NCBI GenBank assembly: GCA_963829545.1
Contig: CAWHIX010000016.1
Location: 19,233 to 83,232 of the forward strand
Direction of reading: 5' to 3'
From: JAXGXJ01 sp963829545
Lineage (GTDB): Bacteria; Actinomycetota; Thermoleophilia; RBG-16-64-13
DNA: 64,000 nucleotides
Below are positions 9,448 to 18,808 of this stretch, piece by piece. The translations under genes and the position numbers were made by a program. The notes under the pieces are model-generated. The model was not told where the DNA came from. It made no database searches and saw only the letters and a list, made by a program, of their open reading frames with translations. How positions within the stretch are numbered: position 1 is the stretch's first letter; each line of letters begins with the position of its first letter.

Positions 9448-11462
9448 ATGATCAGGAAACCATTCCTCGCAATCGCGGCACTCATGCTTGCACTCGCCAC
9501 GCCGGTCGTAGCGGCCGGCTGCACGGGTGAGGAGTCCGCGGCCGCTCAGACCACAGCCGCTCAGCCGGCGACGACCTCGGCCGTCGACGAATCCACCGAA
9601 TCCACTGAATCCACCGCCACCGCTTCGAGTGGTGCCTCGGCGGAGGCAGCGTCTGTGGCTGTGGCTGCGGAGGCCGCATACGTCACGTACGACAGTGAAG
9701 ACGAGGATTCCAGCTGGGATGTCTCCACGGCCTCGCAGATCGTCCTGGCCGGTGACTCGATACGCGTCGACGGGGCCGGTGCGACCGTGGAAGGCAGCAC
9801 CATCACCATCGCCTCCGCGGGGACGTACGTCATCAGCGGCTCACTGGACGACGGACAGGTGGTCGTGGACTCCGAGACCGAAGGCACCGTGCGCCTCGTG
9901 CTCAACGGGGCCGATCTCACCTGCTCCACCAGTGCCCTCTCTACATCAAGAGCGCCGACAAGACCATCATCACGCTGGCCGAAGGCACCGAGAACAGCGT
10001 CACGGATGGGACCTCGTACACCTTCGACGACACCGAGGCGCAGGAACCGAATGCGGCCGTCTTCAGCAAGGACGACCTCACCATCAACGGCTCGGGCTCG
10101 CTCACCGTGACCGCCAACTACAACAACGGCATCGCGAGCAAAGACGACCTCAAGATCACGGGTGGCAACATCACCGTGGACGCCGCTAACGACGCTCTCA
10201 AGGGCAGAGACTGCATCGGCATCAAGGCCGGGACGGTCACCGTGAACGCCGGTGGTGACGGACTCCAGGCCACCAACGACGAGGACGCGGAGAAAGGCTA
10301 CATCTCCATCGAAGGCGGCGTGTTCAACATCACCGCGGGCACGGACGGCATCCAGGCGCAGACCACCCTGGCCATCAATGGTGGTGAGTTCACCATCTCC
10401 ACCGGCGGCGGAAGCGGCAACAGCAGCCAGGCCGCGGGCGAACCGGGCAATACCTTTGGCCAGTGGGGTCAGGGCCAGGACACGGCCAGCGCTGCGACGA
10501 CGACCGACTCCACCAGCGCCAAGGGGCTGAAGGCGGCGGGCGGCGTGTTCGTGGCCGGCGGCACGTTCGACTTCGACACGTCCGACGACTCCGTCCACTC
10601 GAACGGCAACGTCACGATCGACGGTGGCACCCTCAACATCGCCTCGGGTGACGACGGCATCCATGCCGACGGAACCCTGGAGATCAACGGCGGCGAGATC
10701 GCGATCACCCAGTCCTACGAAGGTTTGGAGAGCGCGGTCATGACCATCAACGACGGCACCATCCACATGGTGACGAGTGATGACGGCATCAACGTCGCCG
10801 GCGGGGCCGACAGCTCGTCGGTGAGCGGCCGGCCCGGGCAGAACGACTTCGCCGTGAACGAGAACAACCAGCTGTACATCAACGGTGGCTACATCGCCAT
10901 CGACGCCAACGGCGATGCGCTGGACTGCAACGGACGCATATTCATGACCGACGGTGTGGTCATCCTCAACGGACCTACCAACGACGGCAACGGCGCTATC
11001 GACTATATGGGCGAGTTCACGGTCTCGGGCGGTCTACTCGTCGCGGCCGGCAGCTCGGGCATGGCCGAGGCTCCCAGCGAGACCTCCTCGCAGAATTCGA
11101 TCATGGTCAACCTCGACCAGGCGCAACAGGCGGGCACGCTCGTGCACATCGTCAGCGAAGACGGTGACGAGATCCTCACCATGGCGCCCACCAAGCAGTA
11201 CCAGTCGGTGGTCGTCAGCTCGCCGGCCATCGAGCAGGGCGCCACCTACAAGGTCTACCTGGGCGGCAGCTCCACCGGCACGCTCACCGACTCCCTCTAC
11301 TCGGGCGGGACCTACACTCCCGGTACGGAGACGGTCAGCCTGGTCATCGACGGCGTCCTGACGACCTCGGGCACGGCCGGGATGCGGGGCGGCATGCAGG
11401 GCGGCGGCACGCGGCCTGGTGGCGGGATGTCCGGCGGCGGCACGCCGCCCGGCCGCCCCTAG
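9448..11462 (+). CDS. Lipoprotein with DUF4353 (Cthe_2159-like) beta-helix domain, frameshifted
   Basis: Larger relative of the protein at 7279, about 670 residues. The ATG at 9448 follows GGAGAG; the signal ends in a lipobox-like VAAGC (Cys at about residue 25). A Ser/Thr/Glu/Ala-rich linker follows. The helix domain begins near residue 75 and continues through many Asp/Gly-rich turns (ITGGNITVDAAN, IDGGTLNIASGDDGI, LEINGGEIAI), then a Gly/Met/Pro-rich tail (GGMQGGGTRPGGGM). The frame changes near 9935. The protein is probably anchored outside the membrane. It sits between the VTC and CotH genes in one plus-strand run and is likely co-expressed with them. Confidence 0.85.
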
Positions 11463-11505
11463 AGACAAGGACCGGCGGACAGCGAAGCGTCGGCGAGGTC
11501 GCTCG

Positions 11506-12906
11506 GTGAAGTGCAGAGTCGACCGTTCGCGCCGCCTGTGTGCCGGGCGGGTCGCGATTGCCGCGGCGCTCGCCCTGCTGGCCCTCACCCTGGCGGGATG
11601 CTCCGCGCAGGCGGCGGGGGAGACCAGGGTAAGCGACGGCGGGCGCTCGTCGACGACAGAGCTGAGCAGCATCGGCGCACCGGCGGTCTCCCCGGCGGTC
11701 TCCCCGGCGGCGGAGACCAGCGACGTGTTCGATGACTCCGTGGTTCACGACATAGCCGTCTCCTTCGCCCAGGAAGACTACGACGCCATGATCGAGACCT
11801 ACAAGAACAGCGGCGACAAGGACTGGATCGAGGCGACGGTGACCATCGACGGTAAGACCTACGAGCGCGTGGGTCTGCGCCTCAAGGGCAACTCGTCCAT
11901 CCGGGGGCTGCGGGGCGGCTTCCGGACCGGGGGCCCCAGCGGCGGCGCTTCCGCCGGCGCGCCGGAGGAACTGCCCTGGCTCATCTGTCTGGACAAGAAC
12001 GTTGATGGACAGGATCACCAGGGTGTCGCCGACCTGGTGGTGCGTTCGAACAATACAGAGACGTCGCTCAACGAGGCCGTCTCGCTCGAACTCCTCCGCA
12101 TGGCCGGTCTAGCTTCCCAGGATGCGGTCGCGGCCAGGTTCGCCATCAACGGCGGCGAGGCGGTGCTCAGACTCGTAACGGAGAATCCCGACGACATCTG
12201 GATGGCCGAGAACTTCGACGACGACGGGGCCCTGTACAAGGCAGAGAGCACCGGAGACTACAGCTACCGGGGCACCGACCCGGAATCCTATGACGAAGTC
12301 TTCGATCAGGAGGCCGGAAAGGACAACGCCGATCTGAGCCCGTTGATCGCCTTTCTCGACTTCATCAACAACGCAGACGATGCGACCTTCGTCGCCGAGT
12401 TGCCGGAGCGCGTCGATGTCGAGTCGCTGGCGACCTATCTGGCCATGGAGGAGCTTCTCGACAACTTCGACGACATCGACGGCCCGGGCAACAACTCCTA
12501 CCTCTACTGCGACACCGATACCGGCATCTTCACCGTGGTGCCCTGGGACCACAACCTCGCCTTCGGTGTCAGGAACGGTGGAGCCCGGGAAACCGACGCC
12601 GCCGGCGTGACTCAGGGCGGTCGAGCCTCCGGGGAGGCCACGGCAGTCGAGGAAGGCGCCGCCCGCAGGACCGCCGGACGAGGCAAGGCGAACGTCCTCG
12701 TCGAGCGGTTCCGTGCCGATCCTGGACTCAACGCCATGTACGAGGAGCGGCTTGTGGAGTTGCGGGAGACTCTGTACCAAGGCGGAGCGGCGGCCGAGAT
12801 CCTGGCCCGGTGGGTGGACCTTCTGCAGACGCAGGCCGCCGACCTCGTCCCGGCATCGACTGTGGAGAGCGAGGCGGCCGACATCGCGGCTTACTTCACC
12901 CTCTAG
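11506..12906 (+). CDS. CotH-type kinase lipoprotein (first copy)
   Basis: Atypical protein kinase of the spore-coat CotH family, 466 residues, here an exported lipoprotein. GTG at 11506 is chosen because it follows GCGAGG and opens directly into a signal peptide with lipobox LAGC; an upstream in-frame ATG at 11419 would overlap the previous gene. Conserved stretches are GDKDWIEATVTIDG, RLKGNSSI, LNEAVSLELLRMAG, LYKAESTGDYSY (nucleotide-contact Lys), FDDIDGPGNNSYLY and VVPWDHNLAFG (acidic catalytic and metal residues in family members). A Gly-rich insertion follows RLKGNSS, and another lies near residue 365. No frame change is seen. The protein probably phosphorylates secreted or surface proteins, with the flanking DUF4353 proteins as candidate partners. 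Confidence 0.88.
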   Translation: MKCRVDRSRRLCAGRVAIAAALALLALTLAGCSAQAAGETRVSDGGRSSTTELSSIGAPAVSPAVSPAAETSDVFDDSVVHDIAVSFAQEDYDAMIETYKNSGDKDWIEATVTIDGKTYERVGLRLKGNSSIRGLRGGFRTGGPSGGASAGAPEELPWLICLDKNVDGQDHQGVADLVVRSNNTETSLNEAVSLELLRMAGLASQDAVAARFAINGGEAVLRLVTENPDDIWMAENFDDDGALYKAESTGDYSYRGTDPESYDEVFDQEAGKDNADLSPLIAFLDFINNADDATFVAELPERVDVESLATYLAMEELLDNFDDIDGPGNNSYLYCDTDTGIFTVVPWDHNLAFGVRNGGARETDAAGVTQGGRASGEATAVEEGAARRTAGRGKANVLVERFRADPGLNAMYEERLVELRETLYQGGAAAEILARWVDLLQTQAADLVPASTVESEAADIAAYFTL

Positions 12907-13038
12907 TCGAGGCGCGGGCTGCCCATTCGGCGACCGTTTGGTCTTTCCATGACCGGGGGAAACCGACTGTGCATCGACTCGTGGGCAAAGACTCACGGCG
13001 GTGAGCGAAGACCCACCGCGACGACGAAAGGGGACCGC

Positions 13039-13260
13039 ATGGCCAAAGTACCGGACACTCCCGAGAACGAGTCCCGCTGCATCTGCGCCGAGTGTCCCAG
13101 CTACCCGAAGGTGGGGAGCTTCTACTGCGCCCAGGGCAAGAGCGAGAAGCCGGTGCGCAAGCGCGGTTGTGTCTGCGGCGATTGCGCCCTCTTCAAGGAA
13201 TACAGCCTCCAGGACGGCTACTACTGTGCCGCCGGTGCGGCCGGAGAAGGCGCCGAGTAG
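13039..13260 (+). CDS. Small Cys-rich DUF2769 protein
   Basis: A 73-residue protein with eight cysteines in two similar blocks: CICAEC...FYC in the first half and CVCGDC...YYC in the second. This is the DUF2769 pattern, probably two small metal (zinc or Fe-S) sites. The ATG follows GAAAGGGG. Reading starts here rather than at the longer upstream ATG, because the family begins at MAKVPDTP. Its function is unknown. It lies 132 bp after the CotH gene on the same strand and converges on the exporter gene. Confidence 0.8.
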   Translation: MAKVPDTPENESRCICAECPSYPKVGSFYCAQGKSEKPVRKRGCVCGDCALFKEYSLQDGYYCAAGAAGEGAE

Positions 13261-13295
13261 AGATCACCGGGTCCCGTGGGCAGTATCGCCCGGGT

Positions 13296-14852
13296 CTACT
13301 CGGCCGATAGATGCCGCGGCGCGAATGTCGCCCATGCGACCAGCGCCGAGGCGAGGATGACGCCGCCCGCCACTAGGAGGGAGATCCTCACCCCGTTGTG
13401 GACGGCGTCGTAGGCCGCCCCGATCACTTTCGCGACTATGGGGCCGTAGGTGGCCTCGAGGTCGGTTGCGGCCTCGGTCCCGCTGGGAATCTGGCCTGTG
13501 ATCACGGCTGTGATCACGAAGTCCTGGTATTCCGGCGGCACCTCCAGTTGGGTCAGGCGCTCGCTGAGGAAGTTGATCAGCTGGGTGTTGAAGAGAGAGC
13601 CCAGAGCCGCCACGCCCACCACGGTGCCGACCTCGCGGCTGGTGGTGGTCGCTGAAGCAGCCATCCCTGAGTGCCGAGCCGGCAGGCTGGACAAGGCCAC
13701 CGAGGTAATGGGGACCACGGCGATGCCGAAGCCGGCGCCGGCCAGCATCAACGCGGTCATGAGAGGCAAGAAGGTCACCTCGCCGGCAAGAGCGACGTTG
13801 GTGAGTATGACGCCTGACCCCGCGGCCAGGCAGCCCACTACCACGGGCAGCCGCGGCCCCGATCGGGCCACCCAGCGCCCGGCGAGAGTCGAGGCCAGGA
13901 TCATCGCCAGGGCCATGGGCAGGAAGAGCGAAGCCGTGTCGATGGCGGTATAGCCAAGGACCACCTGCAGGTACAGCGCGGTCAAAAAGAAGATGGAGAA
14001 CACGCCGAAGTAGGCCGCGAAGGCCACCACGAGGGAGCCGGAGAAGGCCGGCCGGCGAAGGTAGTCGACCTCGAACATGGGCGCCTTGCTGCGGTGCTCC
14101 ACGTAGGCGAACAGGGCTCCGCACACCACCCCGATGACGAAGAGGGCGATGACGTGGGGAGCGTCGTAGCCCGCCGTCTCCCCGACGATGATGGCGAAGA
14201 CGACGGTGCCCAGGGCGAGGGGCCCCAGCACGAAGCCTGCCCAGTCGAAGCGTCCCTTCTCGGGGTCGGAGCTCTCGGGCACGGTGGAGAGCGCCGTTAT
14301 CAGGGCCACCAGGCCCGCGGCGAGATTGAACCAGAAGATGGCCCGCCAACCGCCTACTCCCACCATGAGGCCACCGATGACAGGCCCGAGGGCCAGGGCC
14401 AGGCCGGCGATAGCCGCCCACAGGCCCAGTGCGCGGTCGCGGGCATGGTGCTCAGGGAAGAGTTGCCGGAGGATCGACAATGTTCCCGGTTCGCAGGCGG
14501 CTGCACCGATGCCCATGATGGCCCGGGCGGCGATGAGCGACGGGGTATTGGGCGCCAGCGCTCCGAAGAGCGAACCGGCGATGAAGACCACCACGCCGAA
14601 GAGCATGACGCGCTTGCGTCCGTAGCGGTCGCCCAGGCTTCCGAAGGCCAGCATGAGGGCCGCGAACATGAGCGCGTAAGCGTTCACGATCCACTGGATA
14701 TCGGACAGGCTGGTGTGGAGCGTCGCCTGGAGGTCGGACAGGGCCACGCTCATGATGGTCGTGTCGAGGAAGGTGAGGAAGAGGATGCCGCATAGCGTCA
14801 GGAGAGCCGCATTGGCGTGGATGCGCCTGGAGAGCAAGCCGCCGAGGCTCAC
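13296..14852 (-). CDS. DHA2-family MFS drug exporter (EmrB/QacA type, 14 TM)
   Basis: Proton-driven multidrug exporter. The first helix LLTLCGILFLTFLDTTIMSVAL carries the DHA2 motif D1 Asp. The loop GSLGDRYGRKRV is MFS motif A, and motif C-like GLALALGPVIGGLMVG follows. About 14 hydrophobic segments are seen. The open frame runs up to 15038, but that ATG abuts the divergent gene with no room for a promoter, and the first 62 residues lack homology. I prefer GTG at 14852, with GGGGA upstream, giving about 519 residues. The substrate is unknown. Confidence 0.85.
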   Translation of the reverse strand: MSLGGLLSRRIHANAALLTLCGILFLTFLDTTIMSVALSDLQATLHTSLSDIQWIVNAYALMFAALMLAFGSLGDRYGRKRVMLFGVVVFIAGSLFGALAPNTPSLIAARAIMGIGAAACEPGTLSILRQLFPEHHARDRALGLWAAIAGLALALGPVIGGLMVGVGGWRAIFWFNLAAGLVALITALSTVPESSDPEKGRFDWAGFVLGPLALGTVVFAIIVGETAGYDAPHVIALFVIGVVCGALFAYVEHRSKAPMFEVDYLRRPAFSGSLVVAFAAYFGVFSIFFLTALYLQVVLGYTAIDTASLFLPMALAMILASTLAGRWVARSGPRLPVVVGCLAAGSGVILTNVALAGEVTFLPLMTALMLAGAGFGIAVVPITSVALSSLPARHSGMAASATTTSREVGTVVGVAALGSLFNTQLINFLSERLTQLEVPPEYQDFVITAVITGQIPSGTEAATDLEATYGPIVAKVIGAAYDAVHNGVRISLLVAGGVILASALVAWATFAPRHLSAE

Positions 14853-15038
14853 GACATCCCCAACAGCATCCAGTGGCGCCGGCGGCGTCTCTCGACCGTC
14901 ATCTCTCGTCCTCCTGCCGTTTGTGCCCGGCGTCAGAGTGGGAATAGGTGCTGCAACGACCAACGACGTCCTCACAATAGCAGCCGCATTTCGGGGCAGC
15001 AAGAAGTGAACACTTAGGCGTCGTTTCTTGGAGGGCAC

Positions 15039-15887
15039 ATGCGCTGGGTAGGTAGGAGACAGAGCGGCAACGTGCGGGACCGCCGCGGGATCGGCGGGGG
15101 TGGCCTGGCTCTGGGAGGGGGCATCGGGGCGGTCATCATCACGCTTGTGATCCTCTTCCTGGGCGGCGATCCCGGCAGCATCATCGGTCAGGGGAGCGGC
15201 ATCCCCGGGGGAGGGTCGGGCTCGGGCGTGGCGACCACGGTGGCCGGCCAGAGCGACCCCATGAAGGAGTTCGTCTCCGTGGTCCTCGCCGACACGGAGG
15301 ACCTATGGACGCAGGTCTTCCCCGAGGAGTTCGATCGCCCCTACGTGCCTCCGGCCCTGATCCTCTTCTCAGGTAGCACGCAGACCGGTTCGGGTTTTGC
15401 CACCTCGGCGACGGGACCTTTCTATTCGCCTGCCGACCGCAGTGTCTACATCGACCTCAGCTTCTTCGAGGAGCTGGCCCAGCGTTTCGGGGCTCCCGGG
15501 GACTTCGCCCAGGCCTACGTCATCGCGCACGAAGTGGGGCATCACGTGCAGAACCAGCTGGGCATCCTGGAAAAGGTCAGCGCCCAGCAGCGCCGAGTGA
15601 GTCGCGACGAAGCCAATGAGCTCTCCGTGCGCCTGGAGCTGCAGGCCGACTTCCTGGCCGGAATCTGGGCCCACTACGCACAGGGCATCGGGGTACTGGA
15701 CCCGGGCGACATCGACGAGGCGCTTGGTGCCGCCTCGGCCATCGGCGACGACAGGATCCAGATGCAGTCACAGGGCTACGTGGTGCCCGATTCGTTCACC
15801 CACGGTACGTCCGAGCAGCGGGCGCGCTGGTTCAACCTGGGCTATCAGACGGGGGACGTCTCCCTGGGAGACACCTTCAGCGCCTGA
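15039..15887 (+). CDS. Neutral zinc metallopeptidase (YpfJ family)
   Basis: A 282-residue membrane-anchored protease-like protein. It has a short basic N-terminus, one transmembrane segment (LGGGIGAVIITLVILFLGG), a Gly/Ser linker, and a catalytic domain with the zincin motif HEVGHH near residue 168 and a later Glu-containing helix (LELQADFLAGIWAH) supplying the third ligand. The start is set by TGGAGGG. This is the YpfJ/KPN_02809 family, whose physiological substrate is unknown. The gene is divergent from the exporter. Confidence 0.9.
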   Translation: MRWVGRRQSGNVRDRRGIGGGGLALGGGIGAVIITLVILFLGGDPGSIIGQGSGIPGGGSGSGVATTVAGQSDPMKEFVSVVLADTEDLWTQVFPEEFDRPYVPPALILFSGSTQTGSGFATSATGPFYSPADRSVYIDLSFFEELAQRFGAPGDFAQAYVIAHEVGHHVQNQLGILEKVSAQQRRVSRDEANELSVRLELQADFLAGIWAHYAQGIGVLDPGDIDEALGAASAIGDDRIQMQSQGYVVPDSFTHGTSEQRARWFNLGYQTGDVSLGDTFSA

Positions 15888-15949
15888 CGGAGCTCTAGCC
15901 AGGGCTGCGAGACGCCGCCCCGGCCGACGGGCGCCACCGACGCCCCTGA

Positions 15950-15955
15950 TATCAT
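15950..15955 (+). promoter_or_regulatory. Candidate -10 element six bases before the J-domain gene start
   Basis: TATCAT lies six bases upstream of the GTG, and no Shine-Dalgarno site is present. This geometry would place transcription start at or near the start codon, giving a leaderless message. Confidence 0.45.
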
Positions 15956-15961
15956 TGCTCG

Positions 15962-17120
15962 GTGACCCTGCAGGAAGCATACGAGTGCCTGGGCCTACCC
16001 CGGGGCGCCGGACCGGCGGAGGTCAAGGCCGCGTATCGGGCACGAGTCGGCGACGCCCATCCTGATCGTGGGGGCGATGCCGCCGCCTTCATCAAGATCC
16101 GCGCCGCCTACGAGATCCTATCCGCGTTTCTCCACGAGCCCGCCCTCGAGGACGAGGCGCCCATACCCGCCGACCTGCGCTCGGTCATCGACAGGGTGGT
16201 GCGCGCCTTCCGGGACCAGCAGCAGTGGGCGCAGGAGGAGACGTTCCGGCAGATGGATGTCTTCGAGGCTCGGATGACGAAGCTACATCCACTCGGCTTC
16301 GCGCAGCGAACTGCGCGGGTTCAGTACCACCTTCAAGAACTCCTGGGATGCATCGATCGGTGCATTATTCTTGAAATGCAACATGCGCTGCGACTCCATC
16401 CTCCAAGAGTACGAGACCTGGTACACCTCGAGCACCCAGGCGGTCTTCGACGAGATGTACCGCAAGGAACTCCTCCATTTCGCCTGGCGGCGTCGCTTCT
16501 GGGAGGTCTTCCTGGTGCTGGGAGCGATCGCCGCTGCGCTCGGTTGGGTCATCGGCTGGGACACACCCGCCGGTCGTTCGATATCGGCCGGCCTGATACT
16601 CGTCGCGTTCGGACTGGCGTTCCTGGCCCATCGCTGGTCGGCCCGCCGGGAACGCAGGACGAGGGAGAGGGTGGAGCCGTTGAGCGTCGTGCCCTTCGAG
16701 ATACAGAAGGGGGCGCGTTTCCAGACCGAAACGGCTCTGCGGCGGGGTCGCAAGACGACGGCGGCTTTGAGTGTCACCGGGCTGCTGCTCGGTAACGCAG
16801 CCTCTGGGGGTCTTGCCGTCCCCGTGATGGGCGCCGTGGCCGGCGCCGCCCTGGGTGGGGCCTTCGACCGCTTCCTCAATCCCACCAAGCGCATGCGGAA
16901 GAGCATGCTCCAAGAGCTGCGCCGCTTCATGGAGGTGGCGAGGCTGCAGGTGGCCGGTTACGTGCTGGAGGCCCACGAGCAGCTGCTGACCGACGTACGA
17001 GGGCAGATAGTGGACAACTATCAGGAGCGCGTGAACGGGACGGTCAAGCTGCTGACGGCCGGGAGCGGCGCGGCGAAGCGCGCCGGAAGTCGCGTGGCCG
17101 CCGCGTCTTCGGACCGGTAG
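15962..17120 (+). CDS. Membrane J-domain (DnaJ-like) protein, frameshifted
   Basis: About 385 residues. The N-terminal J domain (residues 1-60) has the hallmark HPD in GDAHPDRGGD, needed to stimulate an Hsp70 ATPase. A helical region follows (VVRAFRDQQQWAQEETF), then, after a frame change near 16275, a conserved Cys-containing segment (CNMRCDSILQEYETW). Two membrane regions follow (VFLVLGAIAAALGWVIGW with GLILVAFGLAFLAHRW; then a Gly/Ala-rich LLLGNAASGGLAVPVMGAV). The C-terminus is helical and probably cytosolic. GTG is the start, apparently leaderless. No Hsp70 gene is near. It may tether DnaK at the membrane; the client is unknown. Confidence 0.75.
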
Positions 17121-17126
17121 GCCGCT

Positions 17127-17144
17127 CCGCGCCCGCGGGCGCGG
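17127..17144. terminator. GC-rich palindrome between convergent genes
   Basis: CCGCGCCC and GGGCGCGG form an 8-bp stem around two bases in the 27-bp gap between two converging genes. It could end transcription from both sides. There is no T tract. Confidence 0.35.
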
Positions 17145-17147
17145 CCC

Positions 17148-17943
17148 CTACGCCTCCGCAGCAGCCGGCGCCGCGGGCATTGGTGCCTGGTCTTCCGCCT
17201 CGATCGCCGCCGAGGGAGCGTCCTGGAACGGATGGGTGCGGCAGACCAGGGAGAACAGATACGGGTAGTCTGCCTTCAGGTGCTCGGTGTAGTACAGCCA
17301 CTCGTCGAGCAGGTGCGTGTAGGCGCGCCGGATGTCGAGGGCCAGGTGAGCCCTGTCACTGGAGCCAAGACCGGCGAGCGACGGCCGGGCCTCCAGTTCC
17401 TGCTCCACGTGGAGGACCGCCCAAAGCAGGTCGGTGAAGCGCTCGTGCTCCATGAGATTGGGGTTCTCGAGCAGGCGGAGCAGGAAGTGACGCTGTTCGG
17501 TCAGGTATCCCTTGAGGTTGTCGAGGTCGATGAGGTCGATGTCCACATCGCATCTGGCCTGGGTCGCGAACTGGTGGGCTCGGGCGAAATCGTCCTTCTT
17601 CCAGGAGGGCTGGAGATGGAGCCTCTCCTTGATCTGGGGAGCGTCTTTCAGGGCGGGAAGCATCAAGGTGAGGAGTTCCGTGCCCATCTCTCCGTAGAAG
17701 GTGCCGATCACCATGTTCATCTTGTGCTCGAGGGACTGCCTCTGTCGCCGGGAGATCACGCCGCTCGACGATCACGCCCACGATCAGCACCTCGACGGGT
17801 AGGAAGGCCAGGTCGATCAGGAGATAGAAGAGGAGGTTGCGGCCGTCGCGGAAGACCGCGAAATTGAAGGCGTAGATGACGGCCGCCAGGACCACCATGG
17901 CGACGCTGAGGAGTATGAGCCAGCGGCGGTCCGAGCGGTTCAA
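17148..17943 (-). CDS. Two-TM membrane protein coupled to a universal stress protein, frameshifted
   Basis: Not recognised as a named family. About 264 residues: two membrane segments at the start (ILLSVAMVVLAAVIYAFNF and LLFYLLIDLAFLPVEVLIVG), then a helical cytosolic domain beginning RRQRQSLEHKMNMVIGTF with conserved-looking Asp/Glu/Arg helices (DIDLIDLDNLKGYL, RFTDLLWAVLHVEQELEA), ending in an Ala/Pro-rich tail. The TTG start at 17943 overlaps the stop of the universal stress gene by four bases (TTGA), so translation is coupled. The frame changes near 17760, after the second TM. The pairing suggests a membrane partner for the stress protein; that is inference. Confidence 0.65.
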
Positions 17944-18338
17944 CGCGCGACCAGCACCGGGACTTTGGCGAAGCGGATCACGCGGTCGGCCGTGGAACCG
18001 AGCAGGAGATTGGCGAACGTGCCCCGGCCTCGGCTGCCCACGACGATGAGGTCTGCCTCGCTGTCCTCGGCGGCGCGCAGGATGCCATCGGCCGGAAGCT
18101 CGTCGGGAATGGAGATCTCGGTGGCGATGCCCAACTTCAGCAGGCGCTCCACCACGGGGTTCACCAGCCGTCGTACCTCGCTGGGCTTGGTGTGCATGGG
18201 CATCTGGCCGAAGGCGTGGCATACCACGACCGCTGCGTCGTACCTCTGGGCCAGGCTGATGGTGAGTTCGGCCGCCTTCTCGGAGCCCTCCGAGCCGTCA
18301 TAGCCCAGCAGGATCTTGCGGATGACTACCTCTTCCAC
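17940..18338 (-). CDS. Universal stress protein (UspA family)
   Basis: Single-domain Usp of 132 residues. ILLGYDGSEGSEKA (residues 8-21) and the nucleotide loop GSRGRGTFANLLLGST near the C-terminus match the ATP-binding class (G-2X-G-9X-GS/T). It starts at GTG after AAAGGAGGAG. It is the first gene of a two-gene minus-strand unit with the membrane protein at 17148-17943. Usp proteins modulate stress and dormancy responses; the specific role here is unknown. Confidence 0.92.
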   Translation of the reverse strand: MEEVVIRKILLGYDGSEGSEKAAELTISLAQRYDAAVVVCHAFGQMPMHTKPSEVRRLVNPVVERLLKLGIATEISIPDELPADGILRAAEDSEADLIVVGSRGRGTFANLLLGSTADRVIRFAKVPVLVAR

Positions 18339-18384
18339 AGCTTCTCCTCCTTTGCCGGTGGCCGGCGCAGCGTCATCATAGCGG

Positions 18385-18390
18385 TATACT
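18385..18390 (+). promoter_or_regulatory. Candidate -10 element seven bases before queF
   Basis: TATACT ends seven bases upstream of the queF ATG. The short leader has no Shine-Dalgarno site, so queF mRNA is probably leaderless. No preQ1 riboswitch-like structure fits in the 59-bp gap. Confidence 0.5.
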
Positions 18391-18397
18391 TCCCCGC

Positions 18398-18808
18398 ATG
18401 GAACACCAGGCTAACACGGGCCCTGCGGGCGAACTGTACGGCACGGCCGCCATCCGCGAGAATCAGCTGGAGAAGTGGCCGAACCCCTACCCCGACAGGC
18501 CCTACCTCATCTCCTTCGACATACCCGAGTTCACCTGTCTGTGCCCGCGTTCGGGCTTCCCGGATTTCGCGCTTATCAAGGTCCGCTACCAGCCGGCCGA
18601 CCGGATCGTGGAGCTGCGGTCGCTCAAGCTGTACATCAACGGCTTCCGCGACCGGTGCATCTCTCACGAGGCTGCCGCGAACGAGATCCTCGACGACCTC
18701 GTGGCTCTGCTCCAGCCCAGGTGGATGCGCGTGACGGCGGACTTCAGCGTGCGCGGCAACATCAAGACCGTGGTGAGGGCCGAGCACGGCTGCCGGGAGC
18801 AGGCGTGA
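18398..18808 (+). CDS. queF: NADPH-dependent 7-cyano-7-deazaguanine reductase (preQ1 synthase)
   Basis: Reduces the nitrile of preQ0 to the amine preQ1, a queuosine precursor. It has 136 residues, the short unimodular form. The catalytic Cys lies in TCLCPRSGFPDF near residues 47-58 and the substrate-binding block in LKLYINGFRDRCISHE near 84-99. It is the first gene of the plus-strand queF-queC-queD-queE cluster; its TGA overlaps a GTG (GTGA at 18805) that may start queC. The gene is intact. Confidence 0.95.
   Translation: MEHQANTGPAGELYGTAAIRENQLEKWPNPYPDRPYLISFDIPEFTCLCPRSGFPDFALIKVRYQPADRIVELRSLKLYINGFRDRCISHEAAANEILDDLVALLQPRWMRVTADFSVRGNIKTVVRAEHGCREQA

Noticed and set aside
11419..11505. 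Longer ATG start for the first CotH gene
   Set aside because: It would overlap the previous gene by 44 bp and put 29 Arg/Pro-rich residues before the signal peptide; GTG 11506 with GAGG upstream fits better.
14853..15038. Longer start for the DHA2 exporter
   Set aside because: The extra 62 residues show no homology, and the ATG would abut the divergent gene's start codon.
18339..18397. preQ1 riboswitch before queF
   Set aside because: The gap is only 59 bp, GC-rich, and has a -10 box seven bases from the ATG; no pseudoknot-like pattern is seen.
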